A DNA stretch of 64,000 bases. It comes from an uncultured Clostridium sp. GTDB taxonomy: Bacteria > Bacillota > Clostridia > Lachnospirales > Lachnospiraceae. Shown one piece after another: positions 1 to 10,200 of this stretch (positions are counted from its first letter, which is position 1; the number at the start of each line of letters is the position of its first letter). Location of the stretch: NCBI GenBank assembly GCA_900543885.1, contig UQTA01000007.1:20033-84032 (forward strand). Direction: 5' to 3'. The translations under genes and the position numbers were made by a program. Under the pieces are notes generated by a model. The model saw only the letters and a list, made by a program, of their open reading frames with translations. It did no database searches and was not told the origin of the DNA.

Positions 1-2167
1 CCAACTGCGCCGTTAAAAGAGTGCAGCCATAAGCTTCATAATCTGCCTGCTGCATAAAATCCAGATTTTCTTCTCCATCTCCAAAAGCAACCACACACGC
101 CTGGGAATGATAACCGGAAATATAATTTTCAATATAAAACGAAAGAAGATTTGCCCGTTCTAAAGCCTGTACATAGGAGGCATCTTCCATATCTCCGCTC
201 ATATCATACAGAGAAACTCCGGTGATCTGAGATGCCAGCGCATAGCTGAAATTGGTAGCACAAAACGTCATGGGCTGATTATCTAAAGAAATCGTCTCTC
301 CCGGTTCCATATTTCCAATGATCAGCAGCTGATTATAAAGGAGCACTGCCGCATTCTCCACTGCATAAGGATAATTATTAGTAAGAGTACCGGAAAGTTC
401 TCCGTTAAAGGCCTGAAGCTCTCCGGAAAATCCTTCTCCAGTCTCATTATCTGTATGTGTTTCCATCTGGAAAATTTTAGAATTAAACGCCCCTGTATCT
501 ACTGCCTGGATCCAGGTTGCATCCTCCCCATACCGTATGATAACATCTGCTTTGTCTGTATCTGTAAATTCTCCTGTTGGTGTCTGATCATAATAGGGAC
601 TTCCTGTAACCGGATACAGCCGGTACCGGGGATTTAATCCTACGGAATATGTCTTATTATAAGGTGCCCGCATGTTGATAAATGTTGTCTCCGTCTTATC
701 AGTATCGCCGGTACTTTCAATGGTCGCATAAGTGAAGAACGGACCGGAGAAACGGGTTCCGGAACCCATTAAGATCACCATTCCCGTAGTGCAGACAGCA
801 AGCAGAGCCACTGATGGCTGATAATATTCCTGCAGCTTTCTCTGCTTTAAGAAAAAATAAAGACCCGGACCTGCTAAAGCCACATAAGCTACTGCCAGTA
901 CCACATAAAAGCCGATTTTAGGAAGCTTTCGGATATTTCCTGTATTTACAAGACTCTGAACAGACCAGAACTGATTATAATTACCGCCGCCAGCATTACT
1001 GTTTAAGTTGTTGATCCGGTCTTCTCCTAAAAGAGCTGTAAGGAAATGGTCTATATAAGAACTGTCTTTGGAACAATATTCCTCCAGATCTGTAAAGTCA
1101 AAAATAGCTGCTGCTGCCATTCCATTTCCCATGGTGGTACTTGAAAGGACTGTAAAAGAATCACTGGTAAGCAGATCTGTACCGCCTTTCAGATTCACTT
1201 CCGTACAATTCAATATAAGTTCATCATCCACCCGGTCTTTGATTCCCCGGTCTGCTCCCATATGAAGATGATACAAAGAGGCCGGCTGAACCGGATATTC
1301 CAGCAGCTGTTTGCTGAAAGCAGATAACGTTTCTTCTCCTCTGTCACCTGTTCCCAAAAGAAGGATACCGCCTCTGTGTACCCACTCTAAAATAGCATCT
1401 GTCTGCTCCTGGGTCAGCGCCTGAGTATTAAAATCTGTGATCAGAAGTACATCCAGCTGGTCTAATCCCAGCTCCGTATCCGGAAGGTCATACACCGTCA
1501 GATCAATGGTCCTGGTGCGCAGCATACTGTAATTCACACCTACCTGGTCCAGATAGGAAAGCTTTTGGGGTGCATCACTTAACACACCAATAAACAGCTG
1601 GGCGATCTGGGTGTTCAGATCCATTTTCAGCCGCTTATTTAAAACCTGTTTTTCATTTTCATCATAAAGGCTGATGTACATCACATCGGAATGACTGCTG
1701 AGAGAAATATTTAATTTTTTCTCCAGACTTCCATTTGCTTCTATAGTCACAGGAAATTCATATCGGTATGCATCGTATTTTACCTGGGAGCTGTTGCTGT
1801 AGCCATCATAATCCGGTTCTCTGGAAGTGACAGTAAGTACCCCGTTAAAATCTGTTTCCTGATCATTACCCAACTGGATATCAAGAGGCAGAAAACGTCC
1901 GCTTTTCGCCACATTGTCATATCCATAGACCACATCCATTGATATCGGTCCTTCTGTTATCAGTTTTTTTGCAAACTGTGCATCTTCTGTGGAAGCTGTA
2001 TCCTCCGTGTTTTCTTTCACAGACTCATAAGCCGCCCCTGGTCCATCCGCTGTCATGGCTGCCAGTCCTTCAAAACTTAGGAACACTGACAGCAGGACGG
2101 CAAAAAGGGTGCTTTTCAGCGCCCTTTTTGTATTTTTTCCAACGATTCTGTTTTTACCTGTATCCAT
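1..2167 (-). CDS. Secreted/membrane protein with amidotransferase-like fold, C-terminus off window
   Basis: The frame is open from an ATG preceded by GAGG (8-nt spacing) to the left edge, giving about 722 visible residues; the C-terminus is missing. A signal peptide (KSTLFAVLLSVFLSFEGLAA) is followed by a beta-rich exported region. Around residues 190-260 lies a stretch (LDVLLITDFNTQALT, then GGILLLGTGDRGEE) that resembles the class I glutamine-amidotransferase-like fold of some membrane proteins, without obvious catalytic residues. Two hydrophobic helices follow at roughly 414-436 and 449-466, then another polar region. The gene starts 3 bp after the histidine kinase stop, so it is the third gene of a two-component operon and may be a target or accessory of that sensor. 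I do not recognise a named family and assign no function. Confidence 0.7.
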   Translation of the reverse strand, partial: MDTGKNRIVGKNTKRALKSTLFAVLLSVFLSFEGLAAMTADGPGAAYESVKENTEDTASTEDAQFAKKLITEGPISMDVVYGYDNVAKSGRFLPLDIQLGNDQETDFNGVLTVTSREPDYDGYSNSSQVKYDAYRYEFPVTIEANGSLEKKLNISLSSHSDVMYISLYDENEKQVLNKRLKMDLNTQIAQLFIGVLSDAPQKLSYLDQVGVNYSMLRTRTIDLTVYDLPDTELGLDQLDVLLITDFNTQALTQEQTDAILEWVHRGGILLLGTGDRGEETLSAFSKQLLEYPVQPASLYHLHMGADRGIKDRVDDELILNCTEVNLKGGTDLLTSDSFTVLSSTTMGNGMAAAAIFDFTDLEEYCSKDSSYIDHFLTALLGEDRINNLNSNAGGGNYNQFWSVQSLVNTGNIRKLPKIGFYVVLAVAYVALAGPGLYFFLKQRKLQEYYQPSVALLAVCTTGMVILMGSGTRFSGPFFTYATIESTGDTDKTETTFINMRAPYNKTYSVGLNPRYRLYPVTGSPYYDQTPTGEFTDTDKADVIIRYGEDATWIQAVDTGAFNSKIFQMETHTDNETGEGFSGELQAFNGELSGTLTNNYPYAVENAAVLLYNQLLIIGNMEPGETISLDNQPMTFCATNFSYALASQITGVSLYDMSGDMEDASYVQALERANLLSFYIENYISGYHSQACVVAFGDGEENLDFMQQADYEAYGCTLLTAQL

Positions 2168-2170
2168 GGT

Positions 2171-3313
2171 CTAATCCTCATTTTTATGTTCGAAATTTTC
2201 CTTATCCACATCAAAATGAACCTGAAGTTTCACCGTAAATACGGTTCCGTTAAGGTCACTGGCTACACTGATCGTACCTCCGTGCATATCCACGATCTCC
2301 TTGGCAATGGCAAGACCTAAACCGGTACCTCCGGTACTGCTGGAACGTGACTGTTCCACACGGTAAAATTTATTGAAAATAAGCGGAAGTTCATCTGCAG
2401 GTATCACATAGCCGTAATTGGTGACAGAAACCGTTACTGTTTCGCTTTCTGCGTGTATCTTAACTAAAACCCGTTTTCCATCTGCGCCGTATTTAATGGC
2501 ATTTCCAATCAGGTTATCAAACAGGCGCGCAAGAAGGTTTCCGTCTGCGTTAATGATCTTGGCCGGCACATTGCTCTGCAGATCATATGACAGTCCCTTT
2601 TCCACAAAGTTGGGATAAGCTTCCTCTACAAGCTGTCCCAACAGCTTTACAATATCAATCTGGCCCACATGCATGGCGATCTTGCCGTAGTTTAACTTGG
2701 TAAAACCAAACAGATCCTCGATCAGCTTTTGCAGCCTTCTTGACTTTCCATATGCGATCTCTATGTATTTATGCTGCATATCTGCCGGTATCTGCTGATT
2801 ATTCGTCAGAAGCTCCAGATATCCGATAATGGAAGTCAGAGGCGTTCTCAGATCATGAGCCACATTGGTGATCAGTTCATTTTTCGTCCGCTCAGATTCA
2901 CGTTCTTTTTCCATCAGCTGTTTGATATCTGCTGCCATACGGTTTAAATTTGCCGCCATACCGGAAAATTCATCATCACCGATCACGTCGATCGCTGTAT
3001 TCAGGTCACCTTCTGAAATATTTTTCACTGCCTCAGAGATCTTGCTGATATAACGGATATAAGGTTCCTGAAGTATCATAAAAGTAACAGAAAAAAGCAG
3101 GATCCCCAGTATGAGATACAACAGGACAACTGCCGTGTGCTGCTTTTCAATGGCCTGGACCATTACAAGCATTTTTCCCCTGTTTCCCATATACCGTGCC
3201 ACCATTGACAGGTTCGTAACAAGGAACACCTCTACCAGGCAGGTAATGATAGCACTGTATATGATATTTGTGATCACACGGGTGCGGTAGCGCCTGCTTA
3301 CATCATTTTTCAA
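2171..3313 (-). CDS. Membrane sensor histidine kinase (VanS-like)
   Basis: Class I histidine kinase of 380 residues. Two membrane helices at about 13-35 and 62-82 flank a very short extracellular loop, so it probably senses in or near the membrane. A HAMP linker follows, then the HisKA dimerisation helix with phospho-acceptor His153 in VAHDLRTPLTS, and a HATPase domain with N-box (DNLIGNAIKYG) and G-box (GGTGLGLAIAKEIV). The start codon is TTG, with AGTAGG 8 nt upstream; no ATG lies near the N-terminus. It overlaps the response regulator by 11 bp, the usual sign of translational coupling. The layout is that of VanS-type kinases found with cell-envelope functions; the signal is unknown. Confidence 0.93.
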   Translation of the reverse strand: MKNDVSRRYRTRVITNIIYSAIITCLVEVFLVTNLSMVARYMGNRGKMLVMVQAIEKQHTAVVLLYLILGILLFSVTFMILQEPYIRYISKISEAVKNISEGDLNTAIDVIGDDEFSGMAANLNRMAADIKQLMEKERESERTKNELITNVAHDLRTPLTSIIGYLELLTNNQQIPADMQHKYIEIAYGKSRRLQKLIEDLFGFTKLNYGKIAMHVGQIDIVKLLGQLVEEAYPNFVEKGLSYDLQSNVPAKIINADGNLLARLFDNLIGNAIKYGADGKRVLVKIHAESETVTVSVTNYGYVIPADELPLIFNKFYRVEQSRSSSTGGTGLGLAIAKEIVDMHGGTISVASDLNGTVFTVKLQVHFDVDKENFEHKNED

Positions 3314-4007
3314 TCTTGTAACCTACTCCCCACACAGTTGTGATGATCTTGTTCTGCCTGGTATCTTCTTTCATTTTTCCTCTTAAACGACGGATATGTA
3401 CCATAACTGTATTATTGGCTTCGTAAACCTTCTCATTCCAGACTTTCTCAAAGATCTCATCAGTACTGAAAACCTTTCCAGGATTGGAAGCTAACAAATA
3501 AAGGATATCAAATTCAATCGGCGTTAATTTGATTTCTTCCCCATCTACCACCACTTTGTGGTTATCACGGTTAATGCTCATTCCTTTAATGGTGATCTCA
3601 TTATTAACAGGCTCTCTTGCACCGCTGTTTGGATTTAACTGGGTGTAGCGGCGCAGCTGGGATTTGACTCTGGCCGTCAGCTCCAGCGGGTTAAATGGTT
3701 TTACCACATAGTCATCTGCACCGGTTCCAAGACCTAAGATCTTGTCTAAGTCTGTGGACTTGGCACTTAGCATAATAATGGGGATGTTATTGGTCTCACG
3801 GATCTTTCTGCACATCTCCAGTCCGTTCATACCAGGCATCATAATGTCTAACAGCACCAGATGGATATCCTGCTTGTCCAGGATGCTAAGTCCCACCTCT
3901 GCATTTTCTGCTTTAAATACTTTATATCCATCGCTGACCAGATAGATCTCGATCAGGTCTGCGATCTCTTTTTCATCATCTACTACCAGAATATTGATAT
4001 CGGGCAT
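3303..4007 (-). CDS. OmpR/PhoB-family response regulator (VanR-like)
   Basis: Transcription factor of 234 residues, the cognate partner of the overlapping kinase. The receiver domain holds the acidic pocket (VVDDEKE), phospho-acceptor Asp54 (LVLLDIMMPG), a switch Ser near 82 and Lys near 104 (VVKPFNP). The C-terminal winged helix (about 135-234) contains the typical KLTPIEFDILYLLASNPG, NTVMVHIRRLRGK and TTVWGVGYKIEK stretches. A strong Shine-Dalgarno (AGAGGAGG) precedes the ATG. It is first in its operon, separated from the upstream surface-protein operon by a terminator, so it is probably expressed independently. Regulation of that neighbouring operon is possible but not shown by the sequence. 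Confidence 0.94.
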   Translation of the reverse strand: MPDINILVVDDEKEIADLIEIYLVSDGYKVFKAENAEVGLSILDKQDIHLVLLDIMMPGMNGLEMCRKIRETNNIPIIMLSAKSTDLDKILGLGTGADDYVVKPFNPLELTARVKSQLRRYTQLNPNSGAREPVNNEITIKGMSINRDNHKVVVDGEEIKLTPIEFDILYLLASNPGKVFSTDEIFEKVWNEKVYEANNTVMVHIRRLRGKMKEDTRQNKIITTVWGVGYKIEK

Positions 4008-4065
4008 TTACTTGTCCTCCTCTTTGGTTCGGCACTTCACAGCCATTTGTTTTTCGTATACAGAA

Positions 4066-4074
4066 ATTATAACA
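4066..4074 (-). promoter_or_regulatory. Extended -10 promoter for the two-component operon
   Basis: On the minus strand the sequence reads TGTTATAAT, a perfect -10 hexamer with the TGn extension, about 60 nt upstream of the response-regulator ATG. No good -35 hexamer is seen 17 nt upstream, which fits an extended -10 type promoter. Confidence 0.5.
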
Positions 4075-4140
4075 TACATCTACTGTTACTTCCTTACTTT
4101 TTTCTTGAAAAATTCTGGCTAAATTGGGTTATTTCCGGCA

Positions 4141-4178
4141 AAAAGGCCGCAGAACAATCTTTTGCCTGCGGCCTTTTT
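4141..4178 (-). terminator. Rho-independent terminator ending the surface-protein operon
   Basis: Arms AAAAGGCCGCAG and CTGCGGCCTTTTT enclose a 13-nt loop, with T-runs on both strands. It lies 54 bp beyond the stop of the 2200-residue protein and before the response-regulator promoter, so it separates the two operons. Confidence 0.85.
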
Positions 4179-4231
4179 CCCATTCTCTTTTATTGTTACA
4201 ATTCAGCTTTGCATCTTCTGATGGTCTGGAT

Positions 4232-7200
4232 CTATCTTACGATCACATAATAAGGAACCGTCAGAACCGTTGTCTGAGAGGCGTCTTTTATTTCAAATAA
4301 CAGACGATACGTACCTTTTTGCGCCGAACTGCTTAAGATCAGCTGTCCCGTTGGCGTTTTTGAGCTGTCGTAAGTACCTGTACCATTTCCAATGGTAAAT
4401 ACTCCTGATACAGAGGAAAGGAGCGCTGTGGCTTTATCACTGCCTGCAAGACCGTAATAAGGTGTAACTGTCATGGTTCCCTGTTCTGGAATATTCTGCA
4501 CCTGGATATTAACAGGACAACCTTCCGCCCAGTCTGCAAGATCCGCCACACGCATTCCGCTAATCTTTAAGGCCGGACGCTTTGCATCTGCCTTCTTAAA
4601 TACAACATCCACTGAAGATCCTGCTTTTCTTCCATTCAATGGAGAAGCAGATTCAGAGGAATCTGACAGATACAGCTGTGCAGTAAAAGAATAATCCTTT
4701 TCTTCTTCCGGGAACAGATCAGATCTCATAATAATCGTCTTATTTCCACTCTGGATCGTTCCCAACGGGATAACAAAAACGCCTTTTTTTATCTGGTTAA
4801 AGGAATCTCTTGTTTCTCCTTCTTCTATGTTCAGGGATGCGTCTCCTGGAAGTTCAGCTGGATCCTTCGCTGTTAAGACCAGAGCCAATGAACGGTGTTC
4901 GCTAAAACTGTCATTTCCTTCTGAATCATTTACAGCGTAAGTAAACACAGCGGACGGATCTGCAGGCCCTTCCTGTGTCCCGGCTGCCGAAAGGCTGTAT
5001 GTGGTCCTTGCCTTTAGTTCAACCGGCAAATCTACATCTGCAAATGTATTTACATTCTTACTGTCTGCAACGCCCAGCGCCAGCTGATAATCTCCCACAT
5101 CTGCTTCTTTTGCTTCTGAAAAATCTACTATGAACTGATAGCGGAAGGAAACAGCGCTTGTTCCGGTTGTCACATAGCTGTATTTTTCATTTCCGCTCAT
5201 TCGGGTAAATTCCTTCAGATCCACCTTTTCGGCAGTTCCATCTGACTTATAATACCAGAAATCCGTCACCTGATTATCAGAGGATATTTCCAGCATGGTG
5301 ATTGCCGTTCCCTTAGGAAATTGATCAGACACTCCACCTTTCTTCCAGGTGATAAAACGGCTGTCAAAATTTCCTGGCACAAAATCGTGTACTACATACA
5401 AAGCTGTAAATGAAGAGTTCTGACTGATAACACTGGCTGTTCCAGCATCTGTAACATTTGTTACCTGATAGTGTGATCCTACTGCAGTTCCCGATCCGTC
5501 TGCGCTGGCCGGTTTTACATTTCGATCCAGCTGGATCCGCCGGACTATGGTAACGTAATCATTTCCAATGGTTACATCTACATATCTTGCAGTGGTAACA
5601 TCTGTAAGTGCTTTGGAAAATTCTGCCTTAATCTCCATTTCAACAGCCTGACCTGCAGGTACAGTCCAGCTCTGGCTGCATCCTTTATCCGTAATAACAG
5701 CCTCTGTGCCATTATTTACGTTAAAATACAGCCTAAACTTACTGTTTGCATCTGCACCTGTAAAGCCAGACGGATCTGCAGTAACCAGAGATGTACCTGA
5801 TGAAACAACTGCCTTCTTTATCTTTAAAACCTGGCTCTTTAACGGAGTCCAGGAAAGATCCTGCTGCTTTTCGACTCTGTTTGCTGCAGCTGCTGTATCT
5901 AAAACCACATGGATCCCTGCGCCCTGGTCTGTTGTTTTATCTTCTGTGTAAGATACAATAACACTTACCCCTTCATTGGGATAGGAATTGGTTGTCGTAG
6001 AACCGTTGCGGACATAAGTATATCTTCCAAAAGAGCGCCAGCTGTCACGCTTTCCTGCATTGGCTGCAAAGTCATTGGCTGCATTATCATAGCCCACTGC
6101 GATTCTAAAACGATAGGCGTCACCGGTATCAACCTGGGCATTTTCTGTCGTAACAATTTTTACAGCTGTAATCCCGCTGTGATCTGATAACTGATCATCT
6201 GTATACCAGGTTACTGCATCACCTCGTATAGTCTCGGAATCCAGGTTCCCATCTTTTGTATAATACACCTTAAATGGAATATCTGTGTTTGTCGTTCCCT
6301 GATGGATCTTTTCAACCTCCACTGCATTTAGAAGTTTCAAATTAAACTCTTTTTCCACCACAAGCGCCTGAGGATCCAGTTTAGAATCCGTGGAAACAAT
6401 AGGAATGTAATAGGAAAAATCCGACGCTGCTCCGCCGTCATTACTGGAAATCGTCACATCATATTCCAGCCTGTCATCTACAGATCCCAACGTAATGGAT
6501 GATACATTATCTGTTTCATTTTCTTTGTGAAGAGAAGTTTCCACATCAAGCTTGGCCTCTGCCCGCACAATGTTCAGCTTAACCACTCCATCAGAGGAAT
6601 TGTAAACTCCTATTCCCAGATTATCCGTTTTCCCCTGTGTTTCAAAATAAGAAGCCAGACTTTGTATCTGTGTACTGCTGCTGCTCTTTCTTAATGCAGC
6701 CAGAGTATTGCAGTTGACACCGATCGACATAGCTGCGCCCCAGCTGATTGCCTGGCCATCTGCCTGTACAGCTACGCAGTTTCTGAAATCCCAGTTGATG
6801 CTCTGCATACTGGCATCAGTAGCCAGCTGTACCGTTGCTCTCACTGCCTCTGCCATATCCTGACTGCCGTTATTTTGGGCATTGATCCCCTTTACTTCAA
6901 TGCACCACCAGTAAGCTGTGGTTCCGTTTACGGTGCAGGATGCATCCAGTCTTTTAACACTTGCAGCCTGCACCTTCGATTTTAATGTACCGCTATTATA
7001 TATGTTGACAAATGCCTGTTCCTTTCCTGGAATACTGACCTTATCCGGCAGACAGATATAAAATTTACCATCTCTGAAAACATGATACCCATTTACATAA
7101 CCGCCTCCATTGTAGTCATGTTCTTCAGAATTTACAGTTGCCCCAAAAGTCACACTCACGCTATCCCCTGCTGAGATCTGCCGTGTGGTCTGACCGTTCG

Positions 7201-10200
7201 TGTTCATTGCGCTCAGACCAAATGCTATAAAATCCTCATCTGAGACCGTACTGGTTTCTACTGAACTGATCTTCGTGATAGATGAAGATGAACTAAGAGA
7301 CCGGGCCGCATCCAAAGATTCGATTGTCATTGTGGCATGGGCTTTGGATCCCAGTTCTCCTTTTATATATCCAAAAAACAATCCCTGATCATTATAACGG
7401 TTGCGATATAAATGCGCCGTTTCTAAATGATATGCCGTACTCTTTTTCAGTTTTGCCTGATAGGAAATTTTTTTTATGTAACGATCTGAGTTACCTGTCA
7501 GATTGCTTACTTTGATGTTAAATGATGATTGATTCGGGTAATGTTTTGTCCCCGTTGTCCCATCATCCAGCTCATAATTTACATCCGTTCCACCGGTATT
7601 CCCATAAACCGGTATATTTACCTGTGTTACATAGTACTCCGCGTCCCCATCGCCTGTATTAAACTGGAATGTGATCTTTAATTCCGGGCTGTCCTGGGCC
7701 CCGTCATTATGGATATCAAAAAATCCCAAAGCTCCTACGATACCATTTTCCTTTGTGAGTCCCTGATAGATCCTGCGCTTTGCGATCTTTTCTCCTTCAG
7801 CTGCCTGGGCAGAAGATGTCATTTTAATATCAGGCGCTGTCTGAACATACCAGGCGAATCTGGTGGGTGTAAAAGTGTTTTTTAAAGTACTGACTTGCCC
7901 TGTATATGTTGTCTGCTCTGTGATCTCCCACTCAACTCCCAGGATTTTCATAGGCTCCCCCTGAACCTCCATATCTGCCAGTTCTGACGGCCAGGAGAAA
8001 CAAGGAGTATAAAACAGCTTTGTAAAGGAACCAATATAAATATTCTCAAATGTATATGTGATCGTATGGTTTATAAGATCACTCTGTGTTTCTGTAAGCT
8101 TATATCCGCTTTCATTTCCCTGTTTATTCTCCTTTAGTGCTGTATCATCAGCTGAAAAGCCTAAATAATGTTTCTCTTTATTTTCTCCTATTTCAATATA
8201 GGGGCAGTGGAATTTAACAACCATCTTTTTATATACCTGATAGGACGGACCAGCCGTACCTCCTGTATAAGATATGGTGTCACCTTTGCCCAGGTAAACA
8301 TCCTGTTCTGTAATTCCTGAGGTTTGAAATCCGTCAACAGACATAAAATTTCTCAATCCAGATCCAGCAAGGCTTCCTGTCCTCAGCGAGACTGCATCTA
8401 CCTTACAGCTTTCTATCACTGTGTTCTGCTCTCCGTCCAGATTTTCCCCATTTTCAGCCTTTATCAGGCTGATCTGAAGAATATCTTCTGCCACCTGCGT
8501 TCCGCCTGTGTAACCGGCAAGTTCATTGCTATATCGGATTACAATGTCCTTGACCTCAATCGTCTCTACACTTGTATTTAAATAAAGACGCAATTCACCG
8601 CTGTATGGGCTGAAACCGGGCAGTGCTGACGTGCTCCCGCCTGATGTGTTTACCTGTGGAGCTGTATTTTGGATAAATTCTACTTTTTCTACGCCGGTTA
8701 TATCAGAAGCTTTCGGTATTCCATTGAAATAAAACAGTTCTGAAAGTTTCATGGAAAGTACATATTGTTTATCTGCCTCTACCAGTGTATTATTCTGCCG
8801 GTTGACCGTAACATTAAGGGTACGGGCCTCTGTTGCAGCCCAGTCTGCTGTAAATATATTTTTCTCTGTATCTGACAGCGGTTTACCGTCAAATAACGCT
8901 TCCATTGCAAACGGTTTCTGGTCCTGATCTCCTTCTAATGCGAAGCTTACTGCCTGCCCCTGCTCATAGGTTGTCTGCAGCGTCGCTTCCAGACCAGTAT
9001 ACCCCGTCTGTTCCAGGATCTCCCAGTTTCCGCCCTGTATCTCATAATTTTCTGTCTGCTGTACTGTTCTATTTTCTAAGATCTCTTTCGGCAAAGTAAA
9101 TACCGGTGTATAGAACAGGATATCCTCTTTTCCCAGACAGACATTTTCAAAGGAATAGATAAAACGATGCTCTTCTTCCTCATAAACTACAGGTTCTTTC
9201 AAAGCAAAAGCCTGCTTTTCCTCATGCCTGTTTTCCGTCAGTGCCTTATCTTCCGTGGAAAAATCCAGATAATGTTTCACACCATCTATGGTAATATACG
9301 GACATGAAAAAGCTGCTGTCAACTGTCTGTAAACCTGGGCGTCCTGATCACCCAGACCGCAGGTATAATAGAAACTATCTTCCTTTTTCAGTACTGTTTC
9401 TTTAGTATCTGCCTGAGCAGCGTTTTCTTTTGTGCTTTCCTTTGCATCTTCTTCTGCTTTTTCTATGATCATACTGCTTTTTAAAGACTTTTCTTCCTGG
9501 GATCCGGTCTCTAAGGAAACGGACGAAATACTGTATTCTTTAAACGCGCCTTCCGCTGCATCCGCCTCTTCTGTTTTTTTCACATCAGCCGTCGGATCCG
9601 ATGATCCGTCAGCTGACATCACAGTCAGTCCGTCACCGATCAGCAGAGAAATTCTTAATGGATCTTCTATTTCCTGATTTCCACCAATATAACCGACTAA
9701 TTCCGGCCGGTAACAAAGCTCTAACGGTGCAAGATCCACTATATCTGCCAGCGGATCTAACAGCAGCTGCAATTCACCGCTGTTTTTCCCAGTTTCTTCC
9801 ATATTTTCTGTCATTCCCTGGATATCTTCTTCCTGTAATGTATCATCCGGTACAAAGACCATATCCTGAATGCCAGTCATTTCTTCTATATCCGGCAATT
9901 CTTTAAAATAAAATAAGTTTCCCAATGTGATAGAAAGAACTGCCTCCTGATCTGTTTCCTCTTCTGATCCGCCTCTTCTTTCTCCGCTGATCTCGATCAG
10001 TTTGGAAGTGCCTTCCTCCCACTGCAGAACCTGCTCTTTTTCCCCCTCTTCTAACTCTGTTCCATCCACTATGATCTGCAGATCATATCTAAGAGGTTCT
10101 GCTGTTTCTTTTTCTGCTTCTTTGGTCGCTTCTTTAACACCGCTGTTGGCGGTTTTTCCACCGTTATTTCCACTGTTGGCATTTTCTATCGTTTCTTTTG